Source: Neolentinus lepideus HHB14362 ss-1 (lineage: Eukaryota > Basidiomycota > Agaricomycetes > Gloeophyllales > Gloeophyllaceae). Taken from it: a DNA stretch of 64,000 nucleotides. The position numbers and the translations under genes were made by a program. The notes below the pieces were generated by a model. It searched no databases, had not been told where the DNA came from, and saw only the letters and a program-made list of their open reading frames with translations. Below, one piece after another: positions 44,805-56,505 of this stretch (position 1 is the stretch's first letter; each line of letters begins with the position of its first letter). The DNA lies in the NCBI GenBank assembly GCA_001632425.1, contig KV425599.1, positions 162,228-226,227 of the forward strand. Direction: 5' to 3'.

Positions 44805-46480
44805 TGTGCGTTTGAGAACGTTCCTAGCTAGCATCTCCCTGCAGCACAGAAAAGATTCGGAGAAAGGGGCAAAATATCATATTGTGTTGGGCGCTGCAGA
44901 CAATGTGGACCAGGTCCGGATACCGTGCGAACGGACCGATCGATCTCGAGATAACCATTAATGCGGCTAGCTGCGCACTTACGACTCTTGTGTCCTGTAG
45001 TTTCTGCTCGGCTATCTGAGAGTCAGCGTTGCTCGGGATCCTAGCTGCCTGTACATATTTGATACATCTCAAGCCATCAATCGTCCCTCCAGATAGATGT
45101 CTTGAAATCAACAGGATTAAATCAGGCTGAACTCCTCGAGAGGGTCAGCGATGTGCAGATCACCTCAACTTGAAGTCCTCTCTCAATGGCATTGGTCTTC
45201 AAGTTTGTTTACTGATAACTCACCTATAATGCGCATGAAGGCATGAACGGGAGCTTTATCAGTAGTACGAACTATGACGAACCGAGGGCCGGTTGTGGAC
45301 GGTACGTGCTATATCTCATATCTACAGAGCAGCCGCCCGCGAACAGATATCACCTTCCGCCGTTCTTCCAAATTTGTTTACTGACAAGTTACAGGATGCA
45401 GTCGTAGTCGATCCCACCCAGCGACTCGATTATTACTTGGTTTACGACCCACTATGGACTCAGCCGAACACTGGTGTCCGTGCCACAGTGGCTTGTCGTC
45501 TACGGTCGAGAATGCAACATGCCGTCAGCCGCTCCGATATGAAGATCGAGCCTACCTGGATGTTAATGCCTTGACGTCGAGGCTGCCCCCAACGATTAAT
45601 AGAAGGATATCTTGAGGCTGACACCAGTTCTTTCCACAATTGGCGCATATACACAGCTGGGTTCTAGGATCTCATCTTCTTCTCCCAACGTGCACCTTCT
45701 TATGACCAGCCGCTCTGAGCTCTCGAGATGATGTCAACAAACGTTGACTCTTCTGTGTCATCGTCCTATATGAAGAACACTTGGCGGCTAGCGATCTGCT
45801 TTTGCTGACGCTGCTCATAGACTCAATGGCTCGGCAATACATTGCCATTTCGGCCCTCCTCTGCGGACAAGGCCAAAGAACGATAAAACTAAAACAAAGG
45901 CCCGATTTAGGACAAAGTCTAAGAACGCAAGAGGGGAAAGGACGAGAGATAGAAGGGAAACATGCCCTTGGACGTGGACAAATGACAGAAAAATATCGCA
46001 AATTCTCATGCTATACCTTGCGGTCGTCCTGTTGGTGCAGAAATTCTCCCGTGAAGTCAACACAATACGGACAGGTGGCTTCGTATGCTTCATACGCCTC
46101 AAATATCGTGGCGTCGCACGCTGAGATTAGAGCCGTCTATGTCGACGCATTCCCTTCAGGAGCGTATGTCTTCACGCCGATCATGTCCAGAGCTTACCGC
46201 ATCTGAAGCGGAGTGGCTGGTATGTCCTGCCAGGGGCACAGCAAGCTATTCCAGACTTGTGTAGATATGTCATACGCATGTACAGTCCTATACCTACTTG
46301 GAATGGCGCATGAGCATGTTGGTTGATCTGGCCTCGGGTATCAAATTCTGAGACGCTCGACTATTGCCTAGAGACGGTCATGGAACGGCATGTGCCACAT
46401 TGGTAGAACTTTGCATCCATTTATGGGCATGATCATTCTTTACAAGGCAATTCACCGCGTCTGGTCCGTGCGCAGGCTGA
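44805..46480. other. Unassigned stretch, possibly an eroded gene on the minus strand
   Basis: On the minus strand between ~45,780 and ~44,850 several exon-like pieces occur: DDDTEESTFVDIISRAQS, LEPSCVYAPIVERTGVSLK, DILLLIVGGSLDVKALTS, RFVIVRTTDKAPVHAFMRI, and ARIPSNADSQIAEQKLQDTR. They look protein-like, but I cannot assign a family or chain them without stops. No gene is claimed. Confidence 0.3.
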
Positions 46481-46485
46481 CCAGG

Positions 46486-46493
46486 TATATATA
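46486..46493 (+). promoter_or_regulatory. TATA element of the U2 snRNA gene
   Basis: tatatata lies about 30 bp upstream of the inferred U2 5' end, the usual spacing. Confidence 0.55.
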
Positions 46494-46519
46494 CCCTGCC
46501 CCGGCGTTCTTGCTTCTTT

Positions 46520-46700
46520 ACCACTCTGGCCTTTTGGCTTAGATCAAGTGTAGTATCTGTTCTTAATAGTTTAACCACTATTATGAGGGCACCGCCCTCA
46601 TTTTTGGTTATCTAATTTTTGCCGCCCTTGACCTTCGAGCTCTGCTTGCAACTCGGGGGCGTGATGACCTTGCTACTGCACTACTGGCTTGTGTCGTCGG
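46520..46700 (+). ncRNA. U2 spliceosomal snRNA
   Basis: The highly conserved U2 5' half is present: ggccttttggcttagatc, then aagtgtagtatctgttctt containing the branch-site-pairing GTAGTA at 46550-46555. Stem-loop IIa arms are aatagt (46565-46570) and actatt (46577-46582). The IIb hairpin gagggc-acc-gccctc spans 46585-46599. The Sm site atttttgg is at 46600-46607. Stem-loops III/IV follow but are less conserved, so the 3' end is approximate. U2 base-pairs with the intron branch site in every splicing event, fitting the intron-rich genes around it. The 5' end is placed near 46520 by comparison with the known distance to GGCC. Confidence 0.9.
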
Positions 46701-46994
46701 GGGATCTCTTCCTCTCTTTTCGCTGCTTGGCTCCGATATATTCACTGGGAGATATTAAAGCATTCAGCGAATAGATTTGGTTGGGAGGTTCCTTAGGTTT
46801 TCCTTACTTTCAATTGGCAATGGATCGTGTTCTGTGTTTGTATACTGTATATCTGGCAATTGGACATCAAGATGATGCGTAATTCTATTGACGTTGTCCA
46901 AACATAAGACTGAGAGATTAATATTACAACTGGTGACTGCATGGTGGTGTCAAAGCACACTCCATGCTCAAACATGATCTCATAATAAATACCA
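46701..46994. other. Spacer between U2 snRNA and the RIC1 3' end
   Basis: AT-rich with no gene; the RIC1 3' UTR should lie here. Confidence 0.4.
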
Positions 46995-49900
46995 TCACTG
47001 TCCATTCACTACAGCCTCGAAATCCGACACGACATTCGCTTTTATGAGGGCATCTCGCAAAGCTAATCCCGACTCGTCAATTGACCGCAAGAAACGAAGC
47101 AGCTCTCGACACAGCTGCCAATCCTCTTCTTGCATGGCGACCTTTAGCAGCCGATGGGCATCTTCATTGCTTTCGTCCAACTGCTCGAGGTTATGAAGCA
47201 CCAGAAGATACGACGCAGCGGTCTTCAGTCGACCCGTGGTCAAACATGTCTGACCACATTGTTAGACATCGTTATGAAATACAAGGAGCCGCTCACCTCG
47301 AACAGCGACTTCGGGTTGCCCACAACGTCAAACAATCGTCTCCATCGTGTCATCTCCGTCTTCCGAGCGCACCGCACCACCACATCCAGCGACTCGTCAA
47401 AGTGGTCCAAGAACTCGACGGCAGCATGCAGGACGTCATCGGATGGCACGCCGTCGCCGTTCGCTTCAGCGTCCTTCGATCCAGATTCGCTCTCGACGAT
47501 GGTGTGCAACAGGATTTCCAAGGCATGCGCAAAGTAGACTAGGCTTTGGTAATGCGATGCAAAGAGCGCTGCTCGTTGAACTTGGCCGGCTTCGAGATGG
47601 GCGAGCAAGACGTGATGTAGGAAGAGGTGAGACTGTCAGAAATACGAGTCAGTGACTGAGACACGCTCATATGCACAGACCCGTACGCTAGTCGCATGTC
47701 TAAATATAACAAAAGGTAAATTCGTCCGAGCAACAGCTTCATGCTCGACCCCAATAATGATACCCTTATCCATAAGGACCGCTGGGTTTCTCAGTCAGTC
47801 CAACGGAGGAAATACATCCAGCGATGGACTCACAAAGGGGATAGAAGTCCAGCTGTATGCTGAGACTCTCCTTCGGCGTCAGACTAGCGTCGTCTTCCAC
47901 ATCATCCTCCGGGTTTGGCTTAGTAGGCTCGATTGCCAAAGCATTCAACCATATCCGCAGACTCTGCCCGTCGTAGCCCCACAACGAATTTTCGAGGGCT
48001 CCGATCCCGCGAAGATGGATCCAGCAGAACTCGACGCGATCGGCCAGGATTTGCATGTCGTATCGGACTTCTTGGCTTGCAAGCTAAACACGGAGTTCAG
48101 CGCTCTTATATCGTGTATGGCGAGAAGTGCTACAACCTTTCCTGGGCGCAACAACACGAGTTTCCCGCCCACCATCATCAGGACAGTCGCTACACTCAAA
48201 TCATCGACCGGATCACCAAGCTCTGAAGCGCATACGTTAGACGAGCATCTACTTCTGGACAAGTACATGCACTCACGTTTCTGCGCATTAGGTATCATCC
48301 AACTGAGCATCCTCACCGCACTCGGCGCGGCAATAATACCATCGAACGTGATACTCCCACAGAGATGCAATCTGATAGTATCCGTCGTCGGCACAATAAG
48401 GTAGTGAATCAGTGTATTGTCCATGGTATACACTAGCAGGGAATTGTCCACCAGGGACAATATCACCACAGGCGAGGACATGATTTCGCGGTGCAGCACG
48501 GTCTTGCTGCTGAGCTCCAGGTCGCGAGAGTACAGCCGAATCTGCCACAGACATAAGTGCGACTGAAGAGGAGTTCCAGGCGGACGTCATACCTGGTGCG
48601 ACTTTGAGACCTCAACCGCGACAATGAGGACATGGTGGAACCAGAGCAGCCCACCCTTGACCGCGAACGCTTGCTCCTGCATCTCGTCAGCGAACAGCTT
48701 CCAGCGACCGGAGCTACTGCTGTAGTGGACAAGGCCTCTGCGTCCAGCAACGGCTACGAGTCTTCCGTCTGAACTGATGGCAGAATACCGGATAGGCCAG
48801 TTGTTGGCGAGATAGCTCTGCGGTGTCTTAGAAAAGAAGAGTCAGTATGCATGCGAAGGCCTTTATATATGATCGACGCCTACTTGGATATGCTGCCAGA
48901 CGTCCGATTCTGGGTTGATGACACTCATATCCGGCTGGTCAGCTCCTCGGTAGATAAGCACGCGGTCGTCCATTTGAAGAAACGCGTATCGTGTGTTGTC
49001 CTGTCTTGACATTAGTATTATTTCATGCACAAAGTCACAGCGCACGAACAGGTGCATGTTGACCGGTTGCCGCGCTCTTCGCAAAGGGGATTATGAACAT
49101 CTCGCGACCAGCATCTACGGAAAGTTCAGAAACGTGAAACCTAGATATCGTCTGACCACTCACGAGTCGATTCACATGCGGCCAATACGATAAGTTCAAA
49201 ATTTCCTGGCGACCAGAACTACCCAGACCTGCGCGTAAACGTCTCGAGAGGTACATGTTATGCCCAAGCACAGCGCACCAAACTGCGAATCCCATTCATA
49301 AAGAGATCCTGAAACCTAGGGTGCTTCTTCAGTTAGAAGTGTACAAGACGTTTGGTGGTAGATCTCACTTTTCTGCGTCGATGTGGTCTTCAATGCCGAA
49401 CCCCCATGCAAGACATCGACCCCCGACGCTCCAAACTGCCCAGCCGTGCTCCCATCCAACAGCCAGAACATAGCCGTCAGAGCTCCACTCCATGGTAAGA
49501 ACGCTACCTGGCTTCTTACCCACAACCGAGCTTGGTAGATGGAGGGTCTGTGACCTTGGGATAACGCCATCTTGAGAAGGAAAGTTCGTCAAGTGTACCT
49601 CACCCCTAGAGAACTGTCAGTCGTTCAAGAGGCGTCAAAAGGGAAACAATCTCACCCATGTGTACCAATGGCGACAAGTGAGAAGTAGCTGTTGACTGCA
49701 GTGCTCACGGCTCGCCGGGGTTCATCGTACATGTATTGATGCATCCCAATGTCGTCGGGATCCACTTGCCGCTGTTTCTGCACCCAGTGAGGGATCTCAA
49801 AGTTGTGAATGCACGTTCCGTGCCATCGACCGGGGTTGTCGAGGGACGCTGACTTTTTGCCGTTCGCATCCAAACTGGCCCTAGGCCGTTCATTATCCTG

Positions 49901-50929
49901 TATATAGATTGTGCGTTGGTAAATGCGATGGTGAAGCACATACATACGTACCCGTGATAGCTCGGGATTGGACGCATTGGGCTCTGCTACGTCACGGAGT
50001 CCAACAAAGTAAGCCCTTCCATCCGAGGTAATCCATATCTCAGCGCCCAGACCACGGGGATGGTATACCTTGGTCACAGCAACTAGGACGCGGCGTCAGA
50101 ACGGACACTCGCATGTACCAGGATGTGTACCATCTCTATCCACTAGCCAAGGGAATTCGTGGTCCTCTATGTACCATGCATAGGGCTCAAACTTAGCATC
50201 CTTGTGTGGGGGATACGTCTTAGGGCCACTTTCGTCTACACCGGGCCATGGTATACACTGGATAGCACGCGGCGAAGCTGTAGAGAAGATGATGAAGTTT
50301 CTACGAGGAGACGCCCTAAACTCAATCAGTCATGTTTAAACGACATTCGATCTCATAGCATACACTCACCATAGCAGATGCCCATCAATCCGCACGACCC
50401 CCTCCAGATGCAAAGCAAGTCCCTGTAAGGACAGACCTTCCCCCGGTCCTGGAAAGAAATGGCGCTGCGCGCTGCTTGCTAAGGGCGGGGACTTATACGC
50501 CTCCACATCCGGGTCGTATTCCACCGTCAACAGTAGCAGATACGATTTTGTTGTCTGCCATCACACGGTGCCTGAGTATGAGCAAGTTAGATGGCAAAGT
50601 GGGAAATACGCACCTGGATGACGATCCTCTTCCCTTCCGGAGACCAGTGTACATGGGCGTTGTCGCCGTGTTCATCCAGAGATGTCTCTGTTCGCGCGAG
50701 GTATGCTAACAAGACGGAAGGCTCCAATCCTTGTGTAAGACTCGCAGAAACGACTGGCCTAGTATACAGCACGTACTCGTACTCTCCAGATGGATAACCC
50801 GCTCCTGGTCAAGGAACAGAACCACGACTTGTGAGGACTTGGGCATAAAGACAGGGCAAGCTCAGGTGGTAGATCGGGCAGCGCGGGTTTAGTGCATAGT
50901 TGTCGAGCTGCAGACGTCGGGAAGTACAT
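46995..50929 (-). CDS. ric1: RIC1, subunit of the Ypt6/Rab6 guanine-nucleotide exchange factor
   Basis: The start at 50929 gives MYFPTSAARQL, then LALSLCPSPHKSWFCSLTRSG and, over an intron, LSIWR-PSVLLAYLARTETSLDEHG, followed by VHWSPEGKRIVIQ. This is the RIC1 N-terminus and begins a beta-propeller region (VLTMEWSSDGYVLAVGWEHGWAV is one blade). The C-terminal helical RIC1 domain is clear: LAHLEAGQVQRAALFASHYQ, YFAHALEILLHTIVE, and then RLKTAASYLLVLHNLEQLDESN, WQLCRELLRFLRSID. With RGP1 it activates Ypt6 at the Golgi for endosome-to-Golgi traffic; RGP1 is not in this window. More than a dozen short introns. The protein ends soon after the helical core (VVNGQ, stop at 46995-46997). Confidence 0.88.
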
Positions 50930-51274
50930 TGTACAGGCACCTGAAGTTTACTGCCACAAGTCGAGTATGGATGAATCCTTCTGCTCTAGGGCACGACCCA
51001 AATCATGGCCCAGACGGTATCCGTATTACTTCATATCTGGACGGAAATAACCTTCGTGCCTGTATATACATATGATCGAACTTCAAAGCTTCATACCACG
51101 CATACCTGGATGAACTGGAGAGCCACAATGATATGATTGCAATGCTAATGATACAATGATGCGCGGACTGAGTTAATAAAATAATACGTCGTCCCAAGAA
51201 ACCAACCGGACCCCACTGCCTATAATATAGTACAACATTATACTTGTATTCCTTTACCTGCGCATTGTATGTGC
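50930..51274. other. Spacer, no gene
   Basis: AT-rich interval between the RIC1 promoter and the UPS-like 3' end. Confidence 0.4.
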
Positions 51275-52104
51275 TCAAGCAGGCCGGAAACGCGACCACG
51301 ATGACACTTTGTTCCAGATGGTGATAGTGATGCTCTGAGAGGGGCTGTCGGCACGTAACGGGGATGCCTCCGCGTCTCGGTACTCCTTGGGGGATTCAGA
51401 GGCGTGGAAGCCACCTCCGGGTGACCCACCCATGGTCATGCTTTGACGAGATTGACGGGTCAACTCGACGATCACCTTTAAGCCATCTCGCGACTGGAAT
51501 GCAGTGAGCAAGAGACCTGTACTCGTGAATTGATCGCCACGTACCTTTTGAATATTAGACTTGAATTTCTGCAGTCCGTACTGTTCAATGCGCTTGGTCA
51601 GACCCCAACCGAAGCCGGAGACAATGCTGACATCCGTGCGCTGCAGCGTTTGACTGCACGGAATTTGTGAGAACGAGAAAGTTATGCCATTGATGACACA
51701 CGTACCCATCGTGACCAGGCTTCAAGAGAACAGATTCCCGGGCGGACAAAATCTTGACGTGTTCCAGGTTTCGGGAGCTGCAGCGCAGAACTTGACCGTA
51801 AGGATCGACCTCGCTCTCCTCAATGACCCAGGCTTCAGAGCGGGGAATAATGCCTTCCGGAGCCCAGCGAGGTAGCGAGCCTTTCTTGAGGATTAAGCGT
51901 GTGGTGACAAGGGTACCGGCTTGTGTGATGGTCCGGTCGACGACGTCACAAGAAATAACGTGGGCGGCATGTGGGTTGGGATATCGAAGAAAATAAGCCA
52001 AAGAGACAATAGACCAGGGTTCGCTGCCACCACCATCAAGACAGGAAAACGTAGTGGACCGAGGGCACTCACTCATAAGAGAAGGACTGAGAGAAGAATC
52101 TCAT
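51275..52104 (-). CDS. PRELI/MSF1-domain mitochondrial lipid-transfer protein (UPS1/UPS2-like)
   Basis: The start at 52104 gives MRFFSQSFSY, and an intron at ~52043-52092 joins it to EPWSIVSLAYFLRYPNPHAAHV. The domain continues ISCDVVDRT, TTRLILKKGSLPRWAPEGI, SEAWVIEESEVDPYGQVLRC and RNLEHVKI, the almost invariant PRELI core. After the domain there is a helix (GWGLTKRIEQYGLQKFKSNIQK), an SRDGLKVIVE strand, and a Ser-rich tail. UPS proteins bind MDM35 in the intermembrane space and carry phosphatidic acid or phosphatidylserine between mitochondrial membranes for cardiolipin and PE synthesis. UPS1 and UPS2 types cannot be told apart here with confidence. Confidence 0.88.
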
Positions 52105-52572
52105 ACTGGACGAACGCGCAGGCTTAGTCCCCGGAAACGTGAACTATTATGATCCAGTATATATGGTGTCGATGTGCGATGCTGTTGAGAACGAAAGGTA
52201 ATGATAGGACGAGGGAGAGATATAGAGGCTCCAACCTGCTCCAGGCTGTCTCGCAGCGCGGCTCCAGGCTTAGTAGAAACCGCGGCTTGGCTCGAGCGCT
52301 AATTACGTAAGCAATTATTGCCTCTTTAGGCAGGTCTAATAATTGATGGTCTTGTCGCAGGTCTTCCCGCAATTCAAACCTTCTAGTGTGAGCAATGTGG
52401 CAGCGGCTGCACTCCGGCAGTGGTATTTAGAGAGGGAAGAGTGCATCAGGAGGCCTACTTAAAGTTCCGCTGTGATTGAGAGTAGTAAGCTTCAAGTCAT
52501 CGGACCTACAAACGTGAGGAGTCCGTGAGAGATTAATTAGATATCATCTGCGGAGTTCACTAAGCAGGTTGT
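52105..52572. other. Spacer, no gene
   Basis: Holds the UPS-like promoter. An 82-codon minus-strand frame (52124-52372) has no recognisable features. Confidence 0.4.
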
Positions 52573-54025
52573 CTATCCATCATAGCCTTCATCATGTATG
52601 CTATCGCCATCACCAGGAATAAAGACTCGCAGTCCATCGTATGCGGGTCTTACCCATATGGCCTCGCCTTCTTCTATCAGTTCTAAGCCTTCTTGTATGT
52701 TCGGGCTTGGAGTCAGAAGGTGTTCTGTCTTTCCCCCTACTGCTTCGCACATTGCAACGTACTCCTCCTGAGATACCTCGTGCCCGAAGCCTGTCAAGTA
52801 CGTTCGTTGGGCGTTGAATCTTCTCGCCATAGCAATGGATTCCTTCACCCCCAAGTGCGAGGTATGAGGAAGCAGCCGTAGACAGTCTAGGACGAGGATC
52901 GGGAGGCCTCTCGAAGGCCCTGGACTATCCGATGATCGCTCCAAGAAGTCCCAAGTATCTTCTGGAATGTGTGAGACATCGGAAAGATAGATTACTTCAT
53001 TTTGTATTTTGAAGCCCAGGCAAAGGTATGGGTGTATCTTCTTTGCGCCGTTTACTGAAGGTTCTTTGGGATGCAGGGGCGTAATGCGTCCCGAATCAGG
53101 AGGTGACGATGGTGCAGTACCGGTGGGTGTGGGGATGTAAGCTGGTGGAGGCGCGGTTGAGAAAATTCGGCCATGGTGCACTTAGGTACGACGATTCAGT
53201 TGTTGACCATTTGGTGTTGGGGATGCCCATACCTGAGAATGGTGTAATTTCAATGCCTGTATCTTCTATCTCAAACGGTACTCTGTCATCTATGATGTGC
53301 CATTTAAAGTCGGGGACCTGGACGCAGCTGTGTAAGGTACCGATCTCACTAAATGGAAGACTTGATTAAACGTACATCGCCGCCGCCCGAGGCATATTCC
53401 TTTGACACCAGGTATGGGAAGGACCGTATAACTTCTGTAAATGTGGCTTGCGAGACATAGACATCCACGTGTGGTTGGATAGCCTGACGTAGCGTCCAGC
53501 CTACGGTAGTTGAGTCAACTCATATCCGACGTATTTACAGATGGCTATGCACCTCGAAGGTCGTCAAGACCGTTCATGGCTTGAAGAGACTGTCAGCAGG
53601 TTCGCAGGTGACAGTAGCGGATTCTTCACTTACCATCTGCGTGAGCATGTGTAATTAGCACTGCGTCTATTCGACGCAATCCGTACTTGGGAAACCATTC
53701 TAACGCAGCCGCTTGGAAAGTCTTTCCGACATCCACAACAATTGTCCTGACTCTGTGCTTCAGAATCCAAAGACCACAACACCGCACCACACGATACCAA
53801 CCTTTTCCTGCCATCGCGACCTTTAACTCTAAATACCGCAGACGTGTTCCTCCGGATGTTCTTCTTCCCCTCGGGTTTGAGTGTCGAAAGGCATGTATGG
53901 CACGGCGTGGCGTCCGGAGGGGCAGTAAGACAATCCACATGAGGAAGACCTGAAGACGTGCCAGTGCCCAGGAAAATTAGCTCGACTGCATCATCGGCGC
54001 CGTTCTGAAGTGGTGCGGAGTTCAT
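52573..54025 (-). CDS. Metallo-beta-lactamase-fold phosphodiesterase/hydrolase
   Basis: The start at 54025 gives DDAVELIFLGTGTSSGLPHVDC, CHTCLSTLKPEGKKNIRRNTS, TIVVDVGKTFQAAALEWFPK, and the metal-binding signature LITHAHADAMNG (HxHxDH-like region), then GLDDLRGW. The second half has IYLSDVSHIPEDTW, PILVLDCLRLLPHTSHLG, and TYLTGFGHEVSQEEY, supplying the later metal ligands. The pattern is that of PhnP-like cyclic phosphodiesterases, conserved in fungi as a cytosolic protein of unclear substrate. A ~25-residue Pro/Ser insertion (GRIFSTAPPPAYIPTPTG) splits the domain between the two metal-ligand blocks. Confidence 0.82.
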
Positions 54026-54430
54026 CGTTCTAGATGAAAGTATACGCTTCTCGGTCGACTGAGGGTACTCGGGCAGTCCTGAATATAAGCGAAAACTCGC
54101 CAGCCGTTGGCTAGCAGCACGTGCAGCTGCTTACGCCGTTATGGGCGTCAGGAAAGAGATAAGCTCCGGTCATATTCGTATGGAGGAGGAGGGGTGGCGT
54201 TGCTAGTTCATCAGAGACTGCTTTGCCCGATTGTACCGGCCAAATGCTGTGGACAACCCGCGTCCGTATAGCACGGCTCACAACTTCCTCCTTCGATTTG
54301 CGAATCTGCCCTAGATCTGGCAGGCTTCGGGCATCTCACGTGTCCGCTATAACATCGATCGGTACCGAATACAAGACTACAGTATACAATGCACGAGTAC
54401 TTCCTCGGCGATGCATGGACAGGCGGTTTC
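54026..54430. other. Spacer between the phosphodiesterase promoter and the DRG2 3' end
   Basis: No gene. A frame running on from the last DRG2 exon is intronic or 3' flank. Confidence 0.4.
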
Positions 54431-56505
54431 TCACTTTGTGAATACTGCATCCGAAATCAGGAGCTGACCGTAAGGCAACAGTCGCGATGGACTTACCAGA
54501 CACTACGTCTTCATCGGCGACCAAATGGGCAAGACTCACTTTCTGCGTGTGCGGCGAAAACTTCGATGATTTACCCTTTCATGGCAGTTAAACCGAGAAT
54601 CACGCCGTATTCAAATGAACTTACCCTGCGGGGAATAATTAGTACACAAATTATGTCAACGGAAGATCGCGGGGCGTACCAGACCAGTGCGTAGCGGAAA
54701 TTCGTGGCAAGGGACCTGTGAATCCCATTACATACATCCTGCAGCAAATTCATAAAAAGAGGGCGGTGGCGGTAACAGGAAGTACACACTTCTATTGTGG
54801 CGCCCTGTCGCAAACAAACAGGGTCGTCTAAATCTGGATGGTCACCTCGCTTTTTTGTGTACACTCTGACAAGCCTCAGGTCCGCCCATATCCGCTCGAT
54901 AAGGTAATCCAGGCTGCTAAAACGTCAAGACTGGCATATGTCCGAGCTGATGCAAAGTCTGGACTTACTTTAGATCTTGTTCACAGCTGATGACAACGGT
55001 ATGGTCCTCCCGAGCTAGTTGGTCCACGCGTTCCAGACTAATCGCGTCAATCTTGTTATAAACGTCTGTGGGAAGGGCCAAACTCGGAGTTAGTCGTGAT
55101 GGACGATGAAACAGATTTCGTCTTACAGAGACTTGGGATGTATTTGCGATTGCCTAATCCGCCCAATCAGCATGATTGGGCTAGCAGCCGCGCGACATCA
55201 TACCAATTAAAACATCTATAAACTCATCTGTCGTGATCTTTCCAAGAATATGAGCCACGGTGCATGGTCAAAATTAGATACTTACGTCTTCCCGAATCAT
55301 CACATCGCAGTTATGTAGTTTGTCTAGGGCGGTACGTCCTAAAGCTGTCTCAGGAACGCACGAGGAAAAAACTCACAGCTGGCTAGAATAGTACGAATCG
55401 TCTTCTCATCGGTTTTTGTCAGTTTCACGGTAGTATTGAGCTTCAGTAGACGAGGTTAGCCTGTTGCAGATACTCATAGGACGGCGACAGACCGTTATCT
55501 ACGAGGGAGTTCAGTTGGTCGCTGTGTCTGGTTTATGATCACACGACGTACCCCGCCCGTTGTCTTCCTCTTGAAAACGACGTCTGGTTTTTGCTTGTTT
55601 AGACGAATACCGACAGCGTCTAATTCAATCTCTAGCAGCTTCCTCTGCTCTTCGGACTTCGTTGCGTCCAACATAATCAGGATCAAGTCCGCTGTCTTTG
55701 CGGCTAGATGCCTTCAGTCGGTGGGACATGCAATTAGGTATTGGCTGACACTCACTAGCTACCACTTGCCGCCCCCGACCGCGACCTTGACTAGCACCCT
55801 CGACGATACCAGGTAAATCCAGGAGTTGTATACGGGCCCCTTGATGCTCTACGACACCAGGTATGGCCTTTAGAGAATGGGTTTAAAGCGCCAAGGTGCT
55901 AGCTTGCACGCTGCAGACTCACCGTTAACGTCGTGAACTCGTACGCCGCGGATTCTGATGCTGTATGCGTCACTTTGCTAAGTAGCGTGGACTGGATCGA
56001 GGAAAGAATATCAGCGGTCCTGTATCTCCAATTCAGTGAGAGCAGCTTTCCTTCCCGACAGACGGAAAGCCGATTAACGCGACCCTAGCATCTCCCGATT
56101 TCTGCACATCGAAACCCGTCCCGGGACCACCGGATTTCTTGTCCGGTTCCAAAAGCTGTGCGCGGTATCGAGCAAGCTTTGCTTTGAGAAGACCAAGGTG
56201 ATATTCCGTCGCCTACTTCCATGGCGTTATTGATATTAATGGATCGATCGGTGGGGGTGCGCGATCATTTACCTTATTCTTCTGCGCTGTTCAGGCGAGA
56301 AAGGTGAATATGGATATACAACTCGACTGCAAACCCGCTCACTCCTCGCCATCTCCTCTGGAAACCATGACGATAATCTCAGTCAAAGTGCTTTAGTTTG
56401 GGATACGCTGGGACATACCCTCGATCTCCTTGATCTACATATTGGGTCGGAGTTAGACATGATCTCCTCCAGTGGTAAACCTCCCACCTTCTCTACGATA
56501 CCCAT
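54431..56505 (-). CDS. rbg2: Developmentally regulated GTP-binding protein DRG2 (RBG2)
   Basis: The start at 56505 (MGIVEK) is followed by three exons of only ~14-16 nt, giving IKEIE-EEMAR-TQKNK. Then come [21 protein letters not shown], the G1 motif [38 protein letters not shown] (G3), [45 protein letters not shown], and YVYNKID (G4). The TGS domain follows: [43 protein letters not shown], ending SVFTK at the stop of 54431-54433. The IRLNKQKPD and CHRIHRSL-like segments fit DRG2, not DRG1. With GIR2/DFRP2 it binds ribosomes and eases stalled translation. Two splice features are odd: the intron 55992-56050 starts GA, not GT, and one exon near 54625 appears to be a single G. Both are treated in the findings. 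Confidence 0.9.
54625..54625 (-). other. Putative one-nucleotide exon of DRG2
   Basis: Upstream intron 54626-54679 (GTACGC...CCGCAG, with tactaat branch site) and downstream intron 54576-54624 (GTAAGT...AAAG) leave a single G between them. Only this G restores the conserved frame [12 protein letters not shown]. Removing 54576-54679 as one intron gives a premature stop. Confidence 0.55.

Noticed and set aside
46995..47655. Plus-strand ORFs opposite the RIC1 C-terminus
   Set aside because: Shadows of the RIC1 helical domain frame, without independent features.
52124..52372. 82-codon ORF upstream of the PRELI-domain gene
   Set aside because: Lies in the promoter of that gene and shows no recognisable domain or conserved composition.
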